From the NCBI GenBank assembly GCA_964393535.1, contig CAYMUC010000044.1:1-22755 (forward strand): a DNA stretch of 22,755 nt. The letters run 5' to 3'. Under the pieces are notes generated by a model that had not been told where the DNA came from, did no database searches, and saw only the letters and a program-made list of their open reading frames with translations. The position numbers and the translations under genes were made by a program. Below are positions 1 through 7,416 of the stretch, piece by piece; the stretch's first letter is position 1, and each line of letters opens with the position of its first letter. The stretch is from CAYMUC01 sp964393535. GTDB lineage: Bacteria > Actinomycetota > Acidimicrobiia > Acidimicrobiales > Ilumatobacteraceae.

Positions 1-279
1 CTCGCGGAGCACCTCCACCTGGCGTGCCGACACGGGGTCGGCGATGGGGAGGTGGATGTCGGCCGTGGGCACGTTGTGGTCCTCGGTCGCCACCGTGAGT
101 TCTGGACGGCGTACGGGGCGGCCACTGAGGCGGAGGCCGTCGAAGGCCTGGGGACTGGTGACCTCGTGCACGAGGTGCAGGTCGATGTAGAGCAGGTCGG
201 GTTCACCCGGGGCGGCGTGCACCACATGACGGTCCCAGATCTTCTGAGGAAGGGTGGTGGGTGTGGTCAGGTCGTTCAT
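1..279 (-). CDS. leuC: 3-isopropylmalate dehydratase large subunit, N-terminal part (runs off the left edge)
   Basis: The complement of positions 279 to 1 reads open for 93 codons without a stop. It starts at an ATG preceded by a purine-rich GGATGGGA, which ends four bases before it. The protein begins MNDLTTPTTLPQKIWDRHVV and continues with LLYIDLHLVHEVTSPQAFDGL, RRPELTVATEDHNVPT and ARQVEVLRE, the standard N-terminus of LeuC. The enzyme is an aconitase-like [4Fe-4S] hydro-lyase that, with LeuD, isomerises 2-isopropylmalate to 3-isopropylmalate in leucine synthesis. The cluster cysteines lie further on and are not in the window. It is transcribed divergently from the NdgR/LtbR-like regulator, the arrangement known for leuCD in Streptomyces and Corynebacterium, so leuD is expected just beyond the left edge. 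Identity is very likely; only the length is unknown. Confidence 0.93.
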   Translation of the reverse strand, partial: MNDLTTPTTLPQKIWDRHVVHAAPGEPDLLYIDLHLVHEVTSPQAFDGLRLSGRPVRRPELTVATEDHNVPTADIHLPIADPVSARQVEVLRE

Positions 280-303
280 GTCGTCCCATCCTGAAACATC
301 AGA

Positions 304-334
304 ATCTCACCATTTGAGATACGATTCCTGAGAT
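304..334. promoter_or_regulatory. Inverted-repeat operator plus extra half-site between leuC and the IclR-type regulator
   Basis: ATCTCA (304-309) and TGAGAT (315-320) form a perfect 6+6 inverted repeat around CCATT. A third TGAGAT copy at 329-334 directly abuts the regulator's ATG, giving a direct repeat with a 14-base period. The site overlaps the probable -10 box of the regulator and lies about 25 bases upstream of the leuC start, so a bound protein could affect both genes. NdgR/LtbR proteins are known to control leuCD from this position; that this repeat is the binding site is inferred. Confidence 0.6.
320..325 (+). promoter_or_regulatory. -10 box (TACGAT) of the IclR-type regulator, probable leaderless start
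   Basis: TACGAT matches the actinobacterial TAnnnT -10 form and lies nine bases before the ATG at 335. There is no Shine-Dalgarno sequence between them, so the transcript probably starts at or next to the ATG. No clear -35 box is visible. The box overlaps the inverted repeat, which suggests autoregulation. Confidence 0.55.
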
Positions 335-991
335 ATGGACAGGCTATCGGGCATCGGGGTGTTGGACAAGGCGATGACCGTGCTGGACGCGTTGCGCCGT
401 CGTCCCTGCACGCTGCAGGAGTTGCAGCATCACACCGGCTTACCCCGTGCCACGGCGCATCGGCTGGCCCAAGCACTCGAGGTGCACGGCCTCGTACGGC
501 GTGACGCAGTCGGTCGTTTCTGCCTGGGCTTCGAACTGCTGGCTCTCGGCAGGGCTGCTGCAGCCGGCTTCCCCCTCGCCGAACGGGCCCGCGCAGCGTT
601 GGAGGCGTTGGCCGCCACCACGGGTGAAAGCGTGCAGTTGTTCGTTGCCGAAGGTGCCGATCACCGACGTTGTGTGGTGTCGGTGCACTCGGCGCACGGT
701 CTCCAGTGGATCGTCCCAGAAGGTGCGTTGCTCCCTCTCGCCGTCGGGTCCGCCGGTCGGGTGCTGCAGGGGGTGGCGCCCGGCCGTGCCGGTTGGATCG
801 CCAGCGTCGAGGAGCGCGAAGCCGGCGTGGCCTCGGTGAGCGCACCGGTGACAGGGGTCGATGGGCGGGTGGTGGCGGCCGTGAGCGTGTCGGGACCCAT
901 CGAGCGGATGACCCGCCAACCCGGCCGACGTTTCGGTGAGCAGGTGGTGGCAGCGGCGATCGCCGTGGCCGAGGTCATGAGGGACCACTGA
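335..991 (+). CDS. ndgR: IclR-family regulator of the NdgR/LtbR type (leucine biosynthesis)
   Basis: The 218-residue protein has an N-terminal winged helix-turn-helix (about residues 5-65, starting GIGVLDKAMTVLDAL, with recognition helix LPRATAHRLAQAL). An IclR effector-binding domain follows. The C-terminal stretch with VASVSAPV and VVAAVSVSGPIERMTRQPGR is the hallmark of NdgR of Streptomyces and LtbR of Corynebacterium, which control leuCD and other amino acid genes. The divergent position next to leuC supports orthology. It is somewhat shorter than those relatives (about 235-250 residues). The ATG at 335 has no ribosome binding site but a -10 box at 320-325, so translation is probably leaderless. 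Whether it represses or activates here cannot be read from sequence: LtbR is a repressor, whereas NdgR can activate. Confidence 0.9.
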   Translation: MDRLSGIGVLDKAMTVLDALRRRPCTLQELQHHTGLPRATAHRLAQALEVHGLVRRDAVGRFCLGFELLALGRAAAAGFPLAERARAALEALAATTGESVQLFVAEGADHRRCVVSVHSAHGLQWIVPEGALLPLAVGSAGRVLQGVAPGRAGWIASVEEREAGVASVSAPVTGVDGRVVAAVSVSGPIERMTRQPGRRFGEQVVAAAIAVAEVMRDH

Positions 992-1011
992 CCTCGGCGG
1001 TCGACTTTTTT
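969..1011 (+). terminator. Possible intrinsic terminator of the IclR-type regulator
   Basis: CCGAGGTCA (969-977) and TGACCTCGG (989-997) form a perfect 9-bp stem with an 11-base loop. The TGA stop codon of the regulator is the first part of the 3' arm. A run of six T (1006-1011) follows eight bases after the stem, which is further than usual, so termination efficiency is uncertain. Confidence 0.45.
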
Positions 1012-1057
1012 CGGGTTTCACTTCCGGAACCGGTCTGCTGGCGCCCCTCATTAGGGC

Positions 1058-1579
1058 ATGACGATCACCACCGACCACGTCCCGACCACCCCCACCCGCG
1101 CCGAGGTACTGGTGCGAGCCCTCGAGCAACGTCTGCACGAGACCCTGGCCGACGCCACCTCCGAACCGTTCCACACCGAGGCGCAGATCTTCGGGATCAC
1201 CGTGCACGACGACGACGCGTTGCTCGCCGGCGACGACACCGCCTTCAGCCACTGCTGGATCGCTCAGTCCGAGGCGGTCTACGACCTTCTCGACGGTCCA
1301 GCGGCGGCGTTGGCGCGCCTGTTCGATGCGGCCGCCGTGCTCACCAGTGGGTGGTCCGCACCCAGCGACGAGCCCATGATCATGTCGCCGCGCCATCATC
1401 CTCAGCGGCGCCGAATCAGGCTCGCTGTGGTCGTCGACGATGCCGGAATGGCCAGCGCGCTGCGCTTTGCCGACACCCCGCACGAGGCGATCATCTCGAC
1501 AGCGGGCGTGGGCCTGCTCGCCGACGCACTGAACGAGGTGTGGTCTGGTACCACACCGGGCCGTAGCCTGGCTGTGTGA
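1058..1579 (+). CDS. Unknown protein at the head of the nad gene set
   Basis: This 173-residue acidic protein is not one I recognise. Its last codons overlap the GTG start of nadA by four bases (GTGA), so the two are probably translated together. Visible traits are an N-terminal segment rich in T and P, a predicted helix (RAEVLVRALEQRLHETLAD), HDDDALLAGDDTAFSHCWIAQ, then a basic patch HHPQRRRIR before LAVVVDDAGMASALRF. There is no signal peptide, membrane segment or recognisable catalytic motif. The ATG at 1058 has no Shine-Dalgarno sequence, and a TAGGGC touches it directly, so the true start may lie slightly downstream, for example the GTG at 1112. It does not look like the Nudix-type NrtR found near nad genes in mycobacteria. 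Confidence 0.75.
   Translation: MTITTDHVPTTPTRAEVLVRALEQRLHETLADATSEPFHTEAQIFGITVHDDDALLAGDDTAFSHCWIAQSEAVYDLLDGPAAALARLFDAAAVLTSGWSAPSDEPMIMSPRHHPQRRRIRLAVVVDDAGMASALRFADTPHEAIISTAGVGLLADALNEVWSGTTPGRSLAV
1564..1569 (+). promoter_or_regulatory. Possible internal -10 box (TAGCCT) for nadA
   Basis: TAGCCT lies six bases before the GTG start of nadA, inside the end of the preceding gene. The spacing fits the leaderless pattern seen at other starts in this window. It would let nadA-nadB-nadC be transcribed apart from the upstream unknown gene. Confidence 0.4.
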
Positions 1580-2544
1580 CTGACCAGGCCTGGGCCGATG
1601 AGGTGCGGCGGCTGGCCGCCGAGCGCGACGCCGTCATCCTCGCCCACAACTACCAGCTGCCCGAGATCCAGGACGTCGCTCACCACGTGGGGGACTCGCT
1701 GGGGCTCAGCCGAATCGCGGCGTCGGTGGACGCCTCCACGATCGTGTTCTGCGGCGTGCACTTCATGGCCGAGACCGCCAAGATCCTCAGCCCCCACAAG
1801 ACCGTGCTCATCCCCGACGCTGCTGCGGGCTGCTCGTTGGCCGAGTCCATCACCGCCGACCAGTTGCGCGCGTGGAAGGCAGACCATCCCGGTGCCGTCG
1901 TGGTCAGCTACGTGAACACCACCGCTGCGGTGAAGGCCGAGACCGACGTGTGTTGCACCTCGGCGAACGCCGTCGAGGTGGTGGCATCCTTCCCCGAGGA
2001 CGTCGAAGTGCTGTTCTGCCCCGATCAGTTCCTCGGCGCCCACGTGCAGCGTGAACTCCAACGCGAGCGCTTCCACATCTGGATGGGCGAGTGCCATGTC
2101 CACGCCGGAATCAACGGCTCGGACCTCCGTCAGCAGGTCATGGACCATCCCGACGCCGAGTTGTTCATCCACCCCGAATGCGGATGCGCCACCAGCGCCC
2201 TGTACCTGGCGGGTGCCGGGGTGGTGCCGGCCGAACGCACACACATCCTGTCCACCTCGGGCATGGTGACCGCCGCTGCGGCCACCACTGCCAGTCGTGT
2301 TCTGGTGGCCACCGAGACGGGCATGCTGCACCAACTCACCAAGGCCAACCCCATGGTGCTGTTCGAGCCGGTGAACCGGGCGGCGGTGTGCAAGTACATG
2401 AAGATGATCACTCCCGAGAAGTTGTTGCGCAGCCTGCGCGACGGCACCGACGAGGTGGACGTGGCCCCTGACATCGCCGCTCGCGCCAGGGCCTCGGTCG
2501 AGCGCATGATCGCCATCGGCACACCCTCACCTACGGGAGAGTGA
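1576..2544 (+). CDS. nadA: Quinolinate synthase
   Basis: The 322-residue protein condenses iminoaspartate (from NadB) with dihydroxyacetone phosphate to quinolinate, using an oxygen-sensitive [4Fe-4S] cluster. Family motifs are clear: AVILAHNYQLPEIQDVAH, VGDSLGLSR, FCGVHFMAETAKIL, PDAAAGCSLAE and SYVNTTAAVKAETDVCCTSAN. The three expected cluster cysteines are Cys86 (AGCSLAE), Cys202 (HPEC) and Cys272 (AVCKYMK). Length fits the roughly 300-370 residue family range. The GTG start overlaps the previous stop codon. nadB follows after three bases, so this is the first enzyme gene of a nadA-nadB-nadC operon. Confidence 0.97.
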   Translation: MTDQAWADEVRRLAAERDAVILAHNYQLPEIQDVAHHVGDSLGLSRIAASVDASTIVFCGVHFMAETAKILSPHKTVLIPDAAAGCSLAESITADQLRAWKADHPGAVVVSYVNTTAAVKAETDVCCTSANAVEVVASFPEDVEVLFCPDQFLGAHVQRELQRERFHIWMGECHVHAGINGSDLRQQVMDHPDAELFIHPECGCATSALYLAGAGVVPAERTHILSTSGMVTAAAATTASRVLVATETGMLHQLTKANPMVLFEPVNRAAVCKYMKMITPEKLLRSLRDGTDEVDVAPDIAARARASVERMIAIGTPSPTGE

Positions 2545-2547
2545 CCG

Positions 2548-4215
2548 GTGCCGTTGCCACAGGTGCTCGCCGCCCCGCGCGTCACCTGGGAGCGCACCGC
2601 CGACGTCGCCATCGTGGGCTCGGGTGCGGCTGGCATGGCAGCCGCCATCGCCATGCGGCCCAGTCGTGAGGTGTTGATCCTCACCAAGGACCGTCTCGAC
2701 GCCGGCTCCACGGCGTGGGCGCAGGGTGGACTGGCTGCCGTCCTCGACCCCAGCGACTCCCTCGACGACCACGTGGCCGACACGCTGGCCGCCGGTGCCG
2801 GACTGTGTGACGAGGCCGCCGTGCGCCAACTCGTCGAATCGGCCCCGGGCTCCATTCGGGCGCTCATCGGGTGGGGTGCTGCCTTCGACCCCGACGCCGA
2901 CGGATCGCCAGCACTCACCCGCGAGGGCGGTCACTCACATCGACGCATCGTGCACGCCGGCGGTGATCAAAGCGGTGCCGAGGTGCAGCGCACCCTCGAC
3001 GAAGCGGCACTGGCTGCCGGCGCCCAGGTGCTCGAGCGGGCATTCGCGCTGGACCTTCTCGCCGGCGACGACCCTGGGGGACACCGGGCTGTGGCGGGAG
3101 TTCGCGTCGCCATGCTCGACGACGACGGGCGCGTGCTGTCGGTGGGCATCGTGTGGGCGCGCGCCGTGGTCATCGCGACTGGCGGCTTCGGCCAGGTGTT
3201 TGCCTCGACCTCCAACCCGCCAGCGGTCACCGGTGACGGCATCGCGTTGGCGTTGCGCGCCGGAGTCGATGTCCGTGATCTGGAGTTCGTGCAGTTCCAC
3301 CCCACGGTGTTGTGGACTGGGCCCGATGCCACTGGGCAGCAGGCTCTGGTCAGTGAGGCGGTGCGAGGCGAGGGTGCCATCCTCTACGACGGTCTCGGTC
3401 GCAGGGTCATGGCCGGGGTGCACCCACTGGAAGATCTCGCGCCCCGTGACGTGGTCGCGTCGGCCATCAGCCGCTGCCTCCGGGGTGCGCCGGGCGGTAT
3501 CGGCGATCACGTGTTCCTCGATGCCACCCACATGGGCGACGGGTTCGCCACGCGGTTTCCATCCATCACCGCCGCCTGTCGCGCGGTGGGTATCGACCCG
3601 GCCACTCAGCGCATTCCCGTGGCACCCGCCGCTCACTACGCCTGCGGCGGCATCGCCGCCGATCTCGATGGCACCACCAGCCTGCAGGGGTTGTACGCCG
3701 TGGGCGAGGTGGCCTCCACCGGGGTCCACGGGGCCAACCGGTTGGCCTCGAACTCCCTCACCGAAGGGTTGGTGGCAGGCCTTCGTACTGGTCGACATCT
3801 GGCCGAGGCGCTTCCACCAGCTGTCATCCCCCACCACGCTGCCACCCTTGCCGAACCGGTCGATGGGCCGCTCATGAACCCGGCCTGGCGCGTCGATCTC
3901 CGCTCCGCCATGTCCAGCCACGTGGGGGTGGTGCGTGACGCCGCCGGTCTCGCCGCTGCCGCAGCCCGTCTCGACACCCTCGCCGCCATGTCGTCGGAAG
4001 CCGTCACCGGTTCACGCCGTGCCTGGGAGGCCACGAACGGCCTCATGGTGGCTCGGGCCGTGGTGGCTTCGGCGGCCGCACGCACCGAGAGCCGAGGGTG
4101 CCACCGTCGTAGTGATTGGCCCGAGCCCTCACCGCACTGGGTCACCCACCTCACCGTGCATCTGGACGGCGGTGCCTTCCGGGTCAGCGGCACACCCTCG
4201 GAGACCTCCTCATGA
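2548..4215 (+). CDS. nadB: L-aspartate oxidase
   Basis: The 555-residue flavoprotein oxidises L-aspartate to iminoaspartate, the substrate of NadA. The N-terminal FAD-binding Rossmann motif VAIVGSGAAGMAAAIAM has its glycines at residues 24, 26 and 29. STAWAQGG, EGGHSHRRIVHAGGDQSG and the FAD-contacting GLYAVGEVASTGVHGANRLA are typical of NadB and separate it from succinate dehydrogenase flavoproteins, as does its position in a nad operon. A fumarate-reductase C-terminal domain covers the last 120 or so residues. The GTG start has a good GGGAGAG ribosome binding site (2535-2541) inside the end of nadA. The stop codon overlaps the nadC start as ATGA. Confidence 0.96.
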   Translation: MPLPQVLAAPRVTWERTADVAIVGSGAAGMAAAIAMRPSREVLILTKDRLDAGSTAWAQGGLAAVLDPSDSLDDHVADTLAAGAGLCDEAAVRQLVESAPGSIRALIGWGAAFDPDADGSPALTREGGHSHRRIVHAGGDQSGAEVQRTLDEAALAAGAQVLERAFALDLLAGDDPGGHRAVAGVRVAMLDDDGRVLSVGIVWARAVVIATGGFGQVFASTSNPPAVTGDGIALALRAGVDVRDLEFVQFHPTVLWTGPDATGQQALVSEAVRGEGAILYDGLGRRVMAGVHPLEDLAPRDVVASAISRCLRGAPGGIGDHVFLDATHMGDGFATRFPSITAACRAVGIDPATQRIPVAPAAHYACGGIAADLDGTTSLQGLYAVGEVASTGVHGANRLASNSLTEGLVAGLRTGRHLAEALPPAVIPHHAATLAEPVDGPLMNPAWRVDLRSAMSSHVGVVRDAAGLAAAAARLDTLAAMSSEAVTGSRRAWEATNGLMVARAVVASAAARTESRGCHRRSDWPEPSPHWVTHLTVHLDGGAFRVSGTPSETSS

Positions 4216-5123
4216 GAACATGGCACCCCCTCACTGACTCCACGCGCCGCCGGCTCGCCGATCTGGGGGTGGACCCCGATGCTGTCGCTCATCTCGTGCG
4301 AGCCACGGTTGCCGAAGACCTCGCCGGCGGTCTCGACCTGACCTCGGTGGCGACCGTGCCTTCGGACCAGCGCAGTACCGCCAGCTTCACCAGTCGCGCC
4401 GACGGCGTGGTGGCCGGTCTGGCGGTGGCCGTGGCCGTGCTGGAGGCCGTGTGTGGTCCGGCTCTGTCCGACGTGACCTACCTCGCTGCCGACGGTGACA
4501 GGGTGGTGATGGGGCAGTCGCTGCTGCGGGTCACGGCACCCACTCGCTCCATGCTCACCGCCGAACGCTCGGCGTTGAACCTGCTGTGTCACCTGTCGGG
4601 TGTGGCCACCGCTACCCGGCGGTGGGCCGACGAGTTGGAGGGAACGGGTGCTGTGGTGCGCGACACCCGCAAGACCACCCCCGGCTTGCGGGCGCTCGAG
4701 AAGATGGCCGTGCGCTGCGGGGGTGGACGCAATCATCGCATGGCGTTGTCGGATGCTGCGCTGGTGAAGGACAATCACGTCGCCGCCGCCGGAGGCGTCG
4801 CCGCAGCCTTCGCCCTGGTGCGGGCTCTGGCCAGCGACGTGACCGTCGAGATCGAGGTCGACGACCTCGACGGTCTGGTCGAGGCCATCGATGCAGGCGC
4901 AGATCTCATTCTGCTCGACAACTTCACCGTGGACGAGATGACTGCAGCCGTGTCACTTCGGGACGAGCGGGCACCCCGGGTCATGCTGGAGGCGAGTGGC
5001 GGTCTCACACTCGATACCGCTCGGTCTGTGGGTGCCACGGGGGTCGACTACATCGCCGTGGGAGAACTCACGCACTCCGCCCGGGTGCTCGACATCGGAC
5101 TGGATCTCGAGACACTCGCCTGA
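4212..5123 (+). CDS. nadC: Nicotinate-nucleotide pyrophosphorylase (quinolinate phosphoribosyltransferase)
   Basis: This 303-residue enzyme converts quinolinate and phosphoribosyl pyrophosphate to nicotinate mononucleotide, the last step of the de novo part encoded here. Diagnostic motifs are LTAERSALNLLCHLSGVAT, DTRKTTPGLRALEKMAVRCG, GGRNHRMALSDAALVKDNH, EIEVDDL, LILLDNF and LEASGGL. A longer reading frame begins at 4116, but the ATG at 4212 is preferred because it overlaps the nadB stop (ATGA), has GGAGA at 4200-4204 seven bases upstream, and gives the usual family length. The gene ends six bases from the stop of the convergent FKBP lipoprotein gene, with no hairpin terminator visible between them. 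Confidence 0.96.
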   Translation: MRTWHPLTDSTRRRLADLGVDPDAVAHLVRATVAEDLAGGLDLTSVATVPSDQRSTASFTSRADGVVAGLAVAVAVLEAVCGPALSDVTYLAADGDRVVMGQSLLRVTAPTRSMLTAERSALNLLCHLSGVATATRRWADELEGTGAVVRDTRKTTPGLRALEKMAVRCGGGRNHRMALSDAALVKDNHVAAAGGVAAAFALVRALASDVTVEIEVDDLDGLVEAIDAGADLILLDNFTVDEMTAAVSLRDERAPRVMLEASGGLTLDTARSVGATGVDYIAVGELTHSARVLDIGLDLETLA

Positions 5124-5129
5124 GGGCTG

Positions 5130-6041
5130 TCAGAACACCGCCAAGATGTCGATGACCAGCACCACGTCGGTGGCGGGAGGCAACCCCAACTCGGCATTGC
5201 CCGTTGCGCCGAAGGCCATCGAGAACGGCATGACGACCAGTCGCCGCCCTCCTTGGGCCGAGCCCAACATCGCCTCGTACATGCCGGGCACCAGTTGACC
5301 CTCGGCCACGATGAGGCGAACCGGTCCCGCCCCGTCCCATGTGCTGTCCAGCAGTTCGCCTGTGTCGCCCCGGTACACCATGAGTTGCGCCAGGACGTTG
5401 GAACCCTCTTCCACCACACGGCCGTCGCCCACCACCAGATCGTCGATACGCAGTTCGGTGGCACCGTTGGAGATCGGTGCTTCCACCTGTGGGGCATCCT
5501 CGGGGTTGGACGCCGGCACCACGGCTCGGATGTCGACCACGAACGACAAGGCGTCACCGGGTTGGATGATGCCGCCAGGACTGTCGTCGCCGTAGGCGAG
5601 GTCGGCCGGAATGTCGAGTTGGAGGCGCCCACCCTCTTGCGAGCCGACCAGGCCCTGCTCCCAGCCTGCGATCACACTGCGGGTTCCCAGCACCGCCATG
5701 AAGGGTGCGCCGCTATCCCAGCTGTTGTCGAACTCCTCGCCGTCGGCGCTGCGCGCCCCCACGTAATCCACCACCACGGCATCGCCCAACTGCGCCTCCC
5801 GGCCGCTGCCGGGGACGATCTCGGTGATCACGAGTTCGGTTGGCAGTTCTGCCGGCACGCTGACCACCGGTCGCACCGAGGTGTCCTCGGGCGAGGGCGC
5901 TGCCGTCGTGGCAGGCATGGCCGAGGTGGTGGTCGAGTCGGAGTCGGAGTCGGGCGATGAACTGTCGTTGCCCGACGATCCGCAGCCCGCCAGCATCAGG
6001 ACCACCAGGGCGCCTACCAGCCACTGTCCGCGTCGCATCAT
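5130..6041 (-). CDS. Lipoprotein with two FKBP-type peptidyl-prolyl isomerase domains
   Basis: The chosen start gives MMRRGQWLVGALVVLMLAGC, a lipoprotein signal peptide with an LAGC lipobox. Cys20 would be lipidated and the protein anchored outside the cytoplasmic membrane. A low-complexity linker rich in S, D and T follows. The first FKBP domain keeps the pocket residues: VVVDYVG, EFDNSW, PFMAVLGTRSVIAGWEQGL and DLAYGDD. The second (from about residue 195) is FKBP-like in layout (LLDSTWDGAGPVRLIV, GQLVPGMYEAMLGSAQGG) but lacks the pocket tryptophan and has AFG instead of AYG. It is probably inactive as an isomerase and may bind clients. The total is 303 residues. A longer frame to 6086 would bury the signal peptide. 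It is the last of four minus-strand genes after greA. Confidence 0.9.
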   Translation of the reverse strand: MMRRGQWLVGALVVLMLAGCGSSGNDSSSPDSDSDSTTTSAMPATTAAPSPEDTSVRPVVSVPAELPTELVITEIVPGSGREAQLGDAVVVDYVGARSADGEEFDNSWDSGAPFMAVLGTRSVIAGWEQGLVGSQEGGRLQLDIPADLAYGDDSPGGIIQPGDALSFVVDIRAVVPASNPEDAPQVEAPISNGATELRIDDLVVGDGRVVEEGSNVLAQLMVYRGDTGELLDSTWDGAGPVRLIVAEGQLVPGMYEAMLGSAQGGRRLVVMPFSMAFGATGNAELGLPPATDVVLVIDILAVF

Positions 6042-6048
6042 CTCCCCG

Positions 6049-6054
6049 ACGCTA
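6049..6054 (-). promoter_or_regulatory. -10 box (TAGCGT) of the FKBP lipoprotein gene
   Basis: On the minus strand TAGCGT lies seven bases before the ATG at 6041, and its TAG is at the same time the stop codon of the kinase gene. The identical box precedes ilvE and ilvD. It suggests a separate, leaderless or nearly leaderless transcript. A purine run (GGGGAG) also lies next to the start, so SD-type initiation on a longer message is possible. Confidence 0.5.
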
Positions 6055-7416
6055 TCGCTGGGCTGCCCACGCCGCCTCGGCCTCACCGAGCGGGGTGGAG
6101 GCGGGACCTCGAACGAAGGGCCAGACCTCCTCGCTGATACGGCGATAGTTGCCCTCGGCCCGCAACTGTCCCAACAGCGCGTACAAGCCGAGGTTGATGC
6201 GCTGGATGAACACGAAGGCTCGGGGGACCGTGGCGTAGGGAGCGATGGGACTCGATCGGTCGAAGGTGTGTCGCACGATGCGACTGGCGTAGTCGGGGGT
6301 CCAGGCCATGGTGCGGTCCTCCCGCACCGGTTCGTAGAAATGCGAGAAGTAGTCGCCCACCGCCTCGGTGCTCACCGGCGCACCGCTGCGCAGGAGGCCG
6401 GCCTGCTCCACCACTCGGCGGAATTCGGCGGGATCACGGTCGATCACCGCAGCGCGCACCATGCCCAGGAACGTGGCCATGTCGGTGTCGTCGAAGCGCT
6501 TCACCAGTCCGAAGTCGAGGAAGGTCACCCGCCCGTCCCCGTGGAACAGGTAGTTGCCGGGGTGCGGATCACCGTTGAACAACTGCATGCCGTACAGGCT
6601 GCGAAACACGAAGCGGAACAGCGCTTCGGCAGCCAGGTCCCGTTGGTGCTGATCCCAGGTCATCAGTTCGGCCCAGGTGTGTCCGTTCACCAGTTCCGTG
6701 GTGAGCACCTTGGCGCTCGAGTACGCCGGCAGCACATCGGGTACATGGATGAACGGGTGTCCCCGGTAGCGCTCGGCAAAGTGCTGCTGGTTGGCGGCCT
6801 CGAGTCGGTAGTCGAGCTCCTCCACGAGCCTGGCTTTGATCTCGGCCACCATCTCGTCGGGTTCCAGACCCTGGAAACTGCGCGCCAGGATGCCGCCCAA
6901 GAGGTCGGCGTTGGCCAGATCAGCTTCGACCGCTTCGGCCACACCGGGGTACTGGACCTTCACCGCCACTGCTCTGGGTTCACCTCGCTCGGTGTCCATG
7001 GCGATGGCGCGGTGTACCTGTCCGATGGACGCCGAGGCGATCGGTTCCGGGTCCCATTCCAGGAACAGCCGATCGGGAGACGCTCCCAGTTGCTGCTCGA
7101 CCACCTCGGCGGCCAGTTCCGAACTCATGGGTGGTGCGTTCGACTGAAGTTCGGCCAACGCGGCGCGTAGCGGCGCGGGCAGCCCATCATCGAGGTAGCT
7201 GGCCATCTGCCCCAGCTTCATGAGGGCACCCTTCAGCTGGCCCAACCGCTCGGCGACCTGTGCCGCCGTGCGCAACTCGCGCTCGGCGTCCAACGCCACC
7301 CGGCGTTCGGCCGACGCGAACACTTTCTTCGCCGCCGTCGAGGCATACGTGGCCCCCACTCGGGTTCCCAACCGGGCCAGTTGGGTGTTGCGGGCCCAGC
7401 GGCTTCGTCTGATCAC
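6052..7416 (-). CDS. ABC1/UbiB-family atypical protein kinase
   Basis: The 454-residue protein has all the landmarks of the ABC1 (ADCK/UbiB) kinase-like family: the KxGQ motif in LMKLGQMAS (residues 67-70), the A-rich loop SASIGQVHRA (128-137), the nucleotide-binding lysine in VAVKVQYPG (Lys153), EELDYRLEA (199-207), the catalytic-loop motif NGDPHPGNY (281-289) and the metal-binding DFG (301-303). Family members act as ATPases or kinases linked to isoprenoid-quinone or lipid handling; actinobacteria use menaquinone, so the partner is unknown here. The GTG start overlaps the hydrolase stop by four bases. No membrane segment is evident, though UbiB proteins often have C-terminal ones. Confidence 0.88.
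   Translation of the reverse strand: MIRRSRWARNTQLARLGTRVGATYASTAAKKVFASAERRVALDAERELRTAAQVAERLGQLKGALMKLGQMASYLDDGLPAPLRAALAELQSNAPPMSSELAAEVVEQQLGASPDRLFLEWDPEPIASASIGQVHRAIAMDTERGEPRAVAVKVQYPGVAEAVEADLANADLLGGILARSFQGLEPDEMVAEIKARLVEELDYRLEAANQQHFAERYRGHPFIHVPDVLPAYSSAKVLTTELVNGHTWAELMTWDQHQRDLAAEALFRFVFRSLYGMQLFNGDPHPGNYLFHGDGRVTFLDFGLVKRFDDTDMATFLGMVRAAVIDRDPAEFRRVVEQAGLLRSGAPVSTEAVGDYFSHFYEPVREDRTMAWTPDYASRIVRHTFDRSSPIAPYATVPRAFVFIQRINLGLYALLGQLRAEGNYRRISEEVWPFVRGPASTPLGEAEAAWAAQR

Noticed and set aside
1052..1057. TAGGGC touching the ATG at 1058 as a -10 box
   Set aside because: It lacks the final T and would place the transcript start inside the gene; it is kept only as a reason to doubt the start codon.
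440..1483. Long minus-strand open frame (347 codons) opposite the regulator and the unknown nad-linked gene
   Set aside because: It is a shadow of two convincing plus-strand genes. Its translation is rich in H, G and R with no family motif.
5120..5133. CTGA-N6-TCAG repeat at the nadC/FKBP convergent stops as a bidirectional terminator
   Set aside because: The stem is only four base pairs with no T-run; it arises simply from two facing TGA stop codons.
5824..7170. 448-codon plus-strand frame opposite the ABC1 kinase gene
   Set aside because: The minus strand has full ABC1 motifs here; the plus-strand translation is low-complexity H/G/V-rich antisense sequence.
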